Assembly: GCA_021798435.1 (NCBI GenBank)
Contig: JAJZGN010000029.1
Coordinates: 1-13,594, forward strand
From: a bacterium
GTDB lineage: Bacteria > Chloroflexota > Dormibacteria > Aeolococcales > Bog-877
Length of the DNA stretch: 13,594 nucleotides
Direction of reading: 5' to 3'
The translations under genes and the position numbers were made by a program. How positions within the stretch are numbered: the first letter of the stretch is position 1; every line of letters begins with the position of its first letter. The notes below the pieces were generated by a model, which worked only from the letters and a program-made list of their open reading frames with translations, was not told the origin of the DNA and ran no database searches. Positions 12,950-13,594 of this stretch are shown here, one piece after another.

Positions 12950-13594
12950 ATGGGCTTCGAGAGGGCAGGTTGGCGCTTCCTTAGGGCGGGGGCTCTGCTG
13001 GCGACGGGGGCTCTGGTGCTGGCCGCTTGCAGCTCCAGCCCTTCCCCCAAGACCCAGCCCCTGAAGACCCTGACGATCGGGTCCTCCAACGTCTTCCCGC
13101 CCACCCTCGACCTCACCGCCAACGCCTCGCAGGCCATCGACGAGGTCATCGACTACAACGTCCTCCAGCACCTGGTGGAGCTCGCCCCCAACGGCGACAT
13201 CGTGCCGGTGCTGGCGACCTCGTGGACGTCGTCCCCGAGCTACGGCGCCCCCTCGGCCTACACCTTCACCATCCGCAAGGGGGTGAAGTTCTCCAACGGG
13301 GATCCGCTGACCCCGGCCGACGTGGTCTTCAGCCTGAAGCGCGTCTTCGCCTCGGGCTCGACCTACCCGTACACCAAGATCTTCGATGCCTCCTCGGTCA
13401 CCCAGGTCGGTTCCGATCAGGTGAAGGTCACTCTGCAGAGTCCCAGTTGGGAGTGGCTGTACAACCTTGCCGCCTACTCCAACGGGGTGATACTGGATCC
13501 CTCCGCCATCTCCAGCATGGCCACCGACCCCATCGGGACCGGGCCCTTCAAGGTCACGAGCGAGACCACCAACTACAGCGTCACCCTGGCCCGC
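12950..13594 (+). CDS. ABC transporter solute-binding lipoprotein, family 5 (peptide/nickel type), 3' truncated by window edge
   Basis: The first 215 residues of an extracellular substrate-binding protein are present; the family is usually 500-600 residues, so more than half lies beyond the window. A lipoprotein signal peptide is clear: basic N-terminus (MGFERAGWRFLR), hydrophobic core, and lipobox LAAC with the lipidated Cys at 27, followed by a Ser/Pro linker. Family-5 (OppA/DppA) marks include the early beta strand TLTIGSSNVFPPTLDL, the LVELAPNGDIVPVLATSW block, KGVKFSNGDPLTPADVVFSLKRV (about 104-126) and DPIGTGPFKV near 193-202. These proteins deliver peptides, nickel complexes, sugars or opines to their permease. 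The ATG has a good Shine-Dalgarno. It is divergent from the catabolic operon. Permease genes are expected downstream, and the OppD/OppF-like ATPases 9.4 kb to the left could serve the same transporter, but this is not shown. Confidence 0.88.
   Translation, partial: MGFERAGWRFLRAGALLATGALVLAACSSSPSPKTQPLKTLTIGSSNVFPPTLDLTANASQAIDEVIDYNVLQHLVELAPNGDIVPVLATSWTSSPSYGAPSAYTFTIRKGVKFSNGDPLTPADVVFSLKRVFASGSTYPYTKIFDASSVTQVGSDQVKVTLQSPSWEWLYNLAAYSNGVILDPSAISSMATDPIGTGPFKVTSETTNYSVTLAR

Noticed and set aside
11920..12984. A 354-codon plus-strand open frame opposite the tartrate-type dehydrogenase, overlapping the lipoprotein start
   Set aside because: It covers the divergent promoter and the lipoprotein signal peptide in another frame, with no recognisable domain.
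1..13594. CRISPR array, insertion sequence, prophage or RNA genes
   Set aside because: No regularly spaced repeats, transposase, integrase, terminal inverted repeats or tRNA/rRNA-like folds were seen on either strand.

Overview
This is a very GC-rich, gene-dense window with strong third-position G/C bias, many GTG/TTG starts, and several gene families common in high-GC soil bacteria: Phd/VapC toxin-antitoxin genes, an Rv1339-like metallohydrolase, and a theta-type glucose dehydrogenase. An actinobacterium or a related uncultivated high-GC lineage (for example Chloroflexota or Dormibacterota) fits best. The sequence alone does not settle which, and no rRNA, tRNA or taxonomic marker gene is present.

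Layout. (1) 1-1066 holds decaying type II toxin-antitoxin genes: the C-terminal end of a VapC/PIN toxin cut by the window edge, then a Phd-type antitoxin whose stop is lost, followed by a vapC pseudogene with a frameshifting internal deletion. (2) 1067-1453 shows no gene. (3) 1454-3540, minus strand: two ATPase genes of an oligopeptide/dipeptide-type ABC transporter (oppD-like then oppF-like). (4) 3541-3664 is a short divergent promoter region. (5) 3665-5780, plus strand: a YbhN/LPG-synthase-TM-like membrane protein and a zinc-dependent glucose 1-dehydrogenase-like enzyme. (6) 5817-12828, minus strand: a tight seven-gene operon. In transcription order it encodes a tartrate/D-malate-type beta-decarboxylating dehydrogenase, an M20 amidohydrolase, a P1/S58 (DmpA/NylC-type) self-cleaving amidase, an aldehyde dehydrogenase, an SDR oxidoreductase, a histidine phosphatase and an MBL-fold hydrolase. 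Four of its six junctions are 4-nt NTGA stop/start overlaps. (7) 12829-12949 is a divergent promoter region. (8) From 12950, plus strand, a family-5 solute-binding lipoprotein runs off the window.

How they may work together (inference): the solute-binding lipoprotein and the OppD/OppF ATPases flank a catabolic operon, so a peptide-like or amide-containing substrate could be imported, cleaved by the two amidohydrolases, and its fragments oxidised by the three dehydrogenases. The permease genes are not in the window and may lie beyond its right end. The substrate cannot be read from sequence. The combination of S58 amidase, M20 amidohydrolase and tartrate-type dehydrogenase in one translationally coupled operon is the most interesting thing here.
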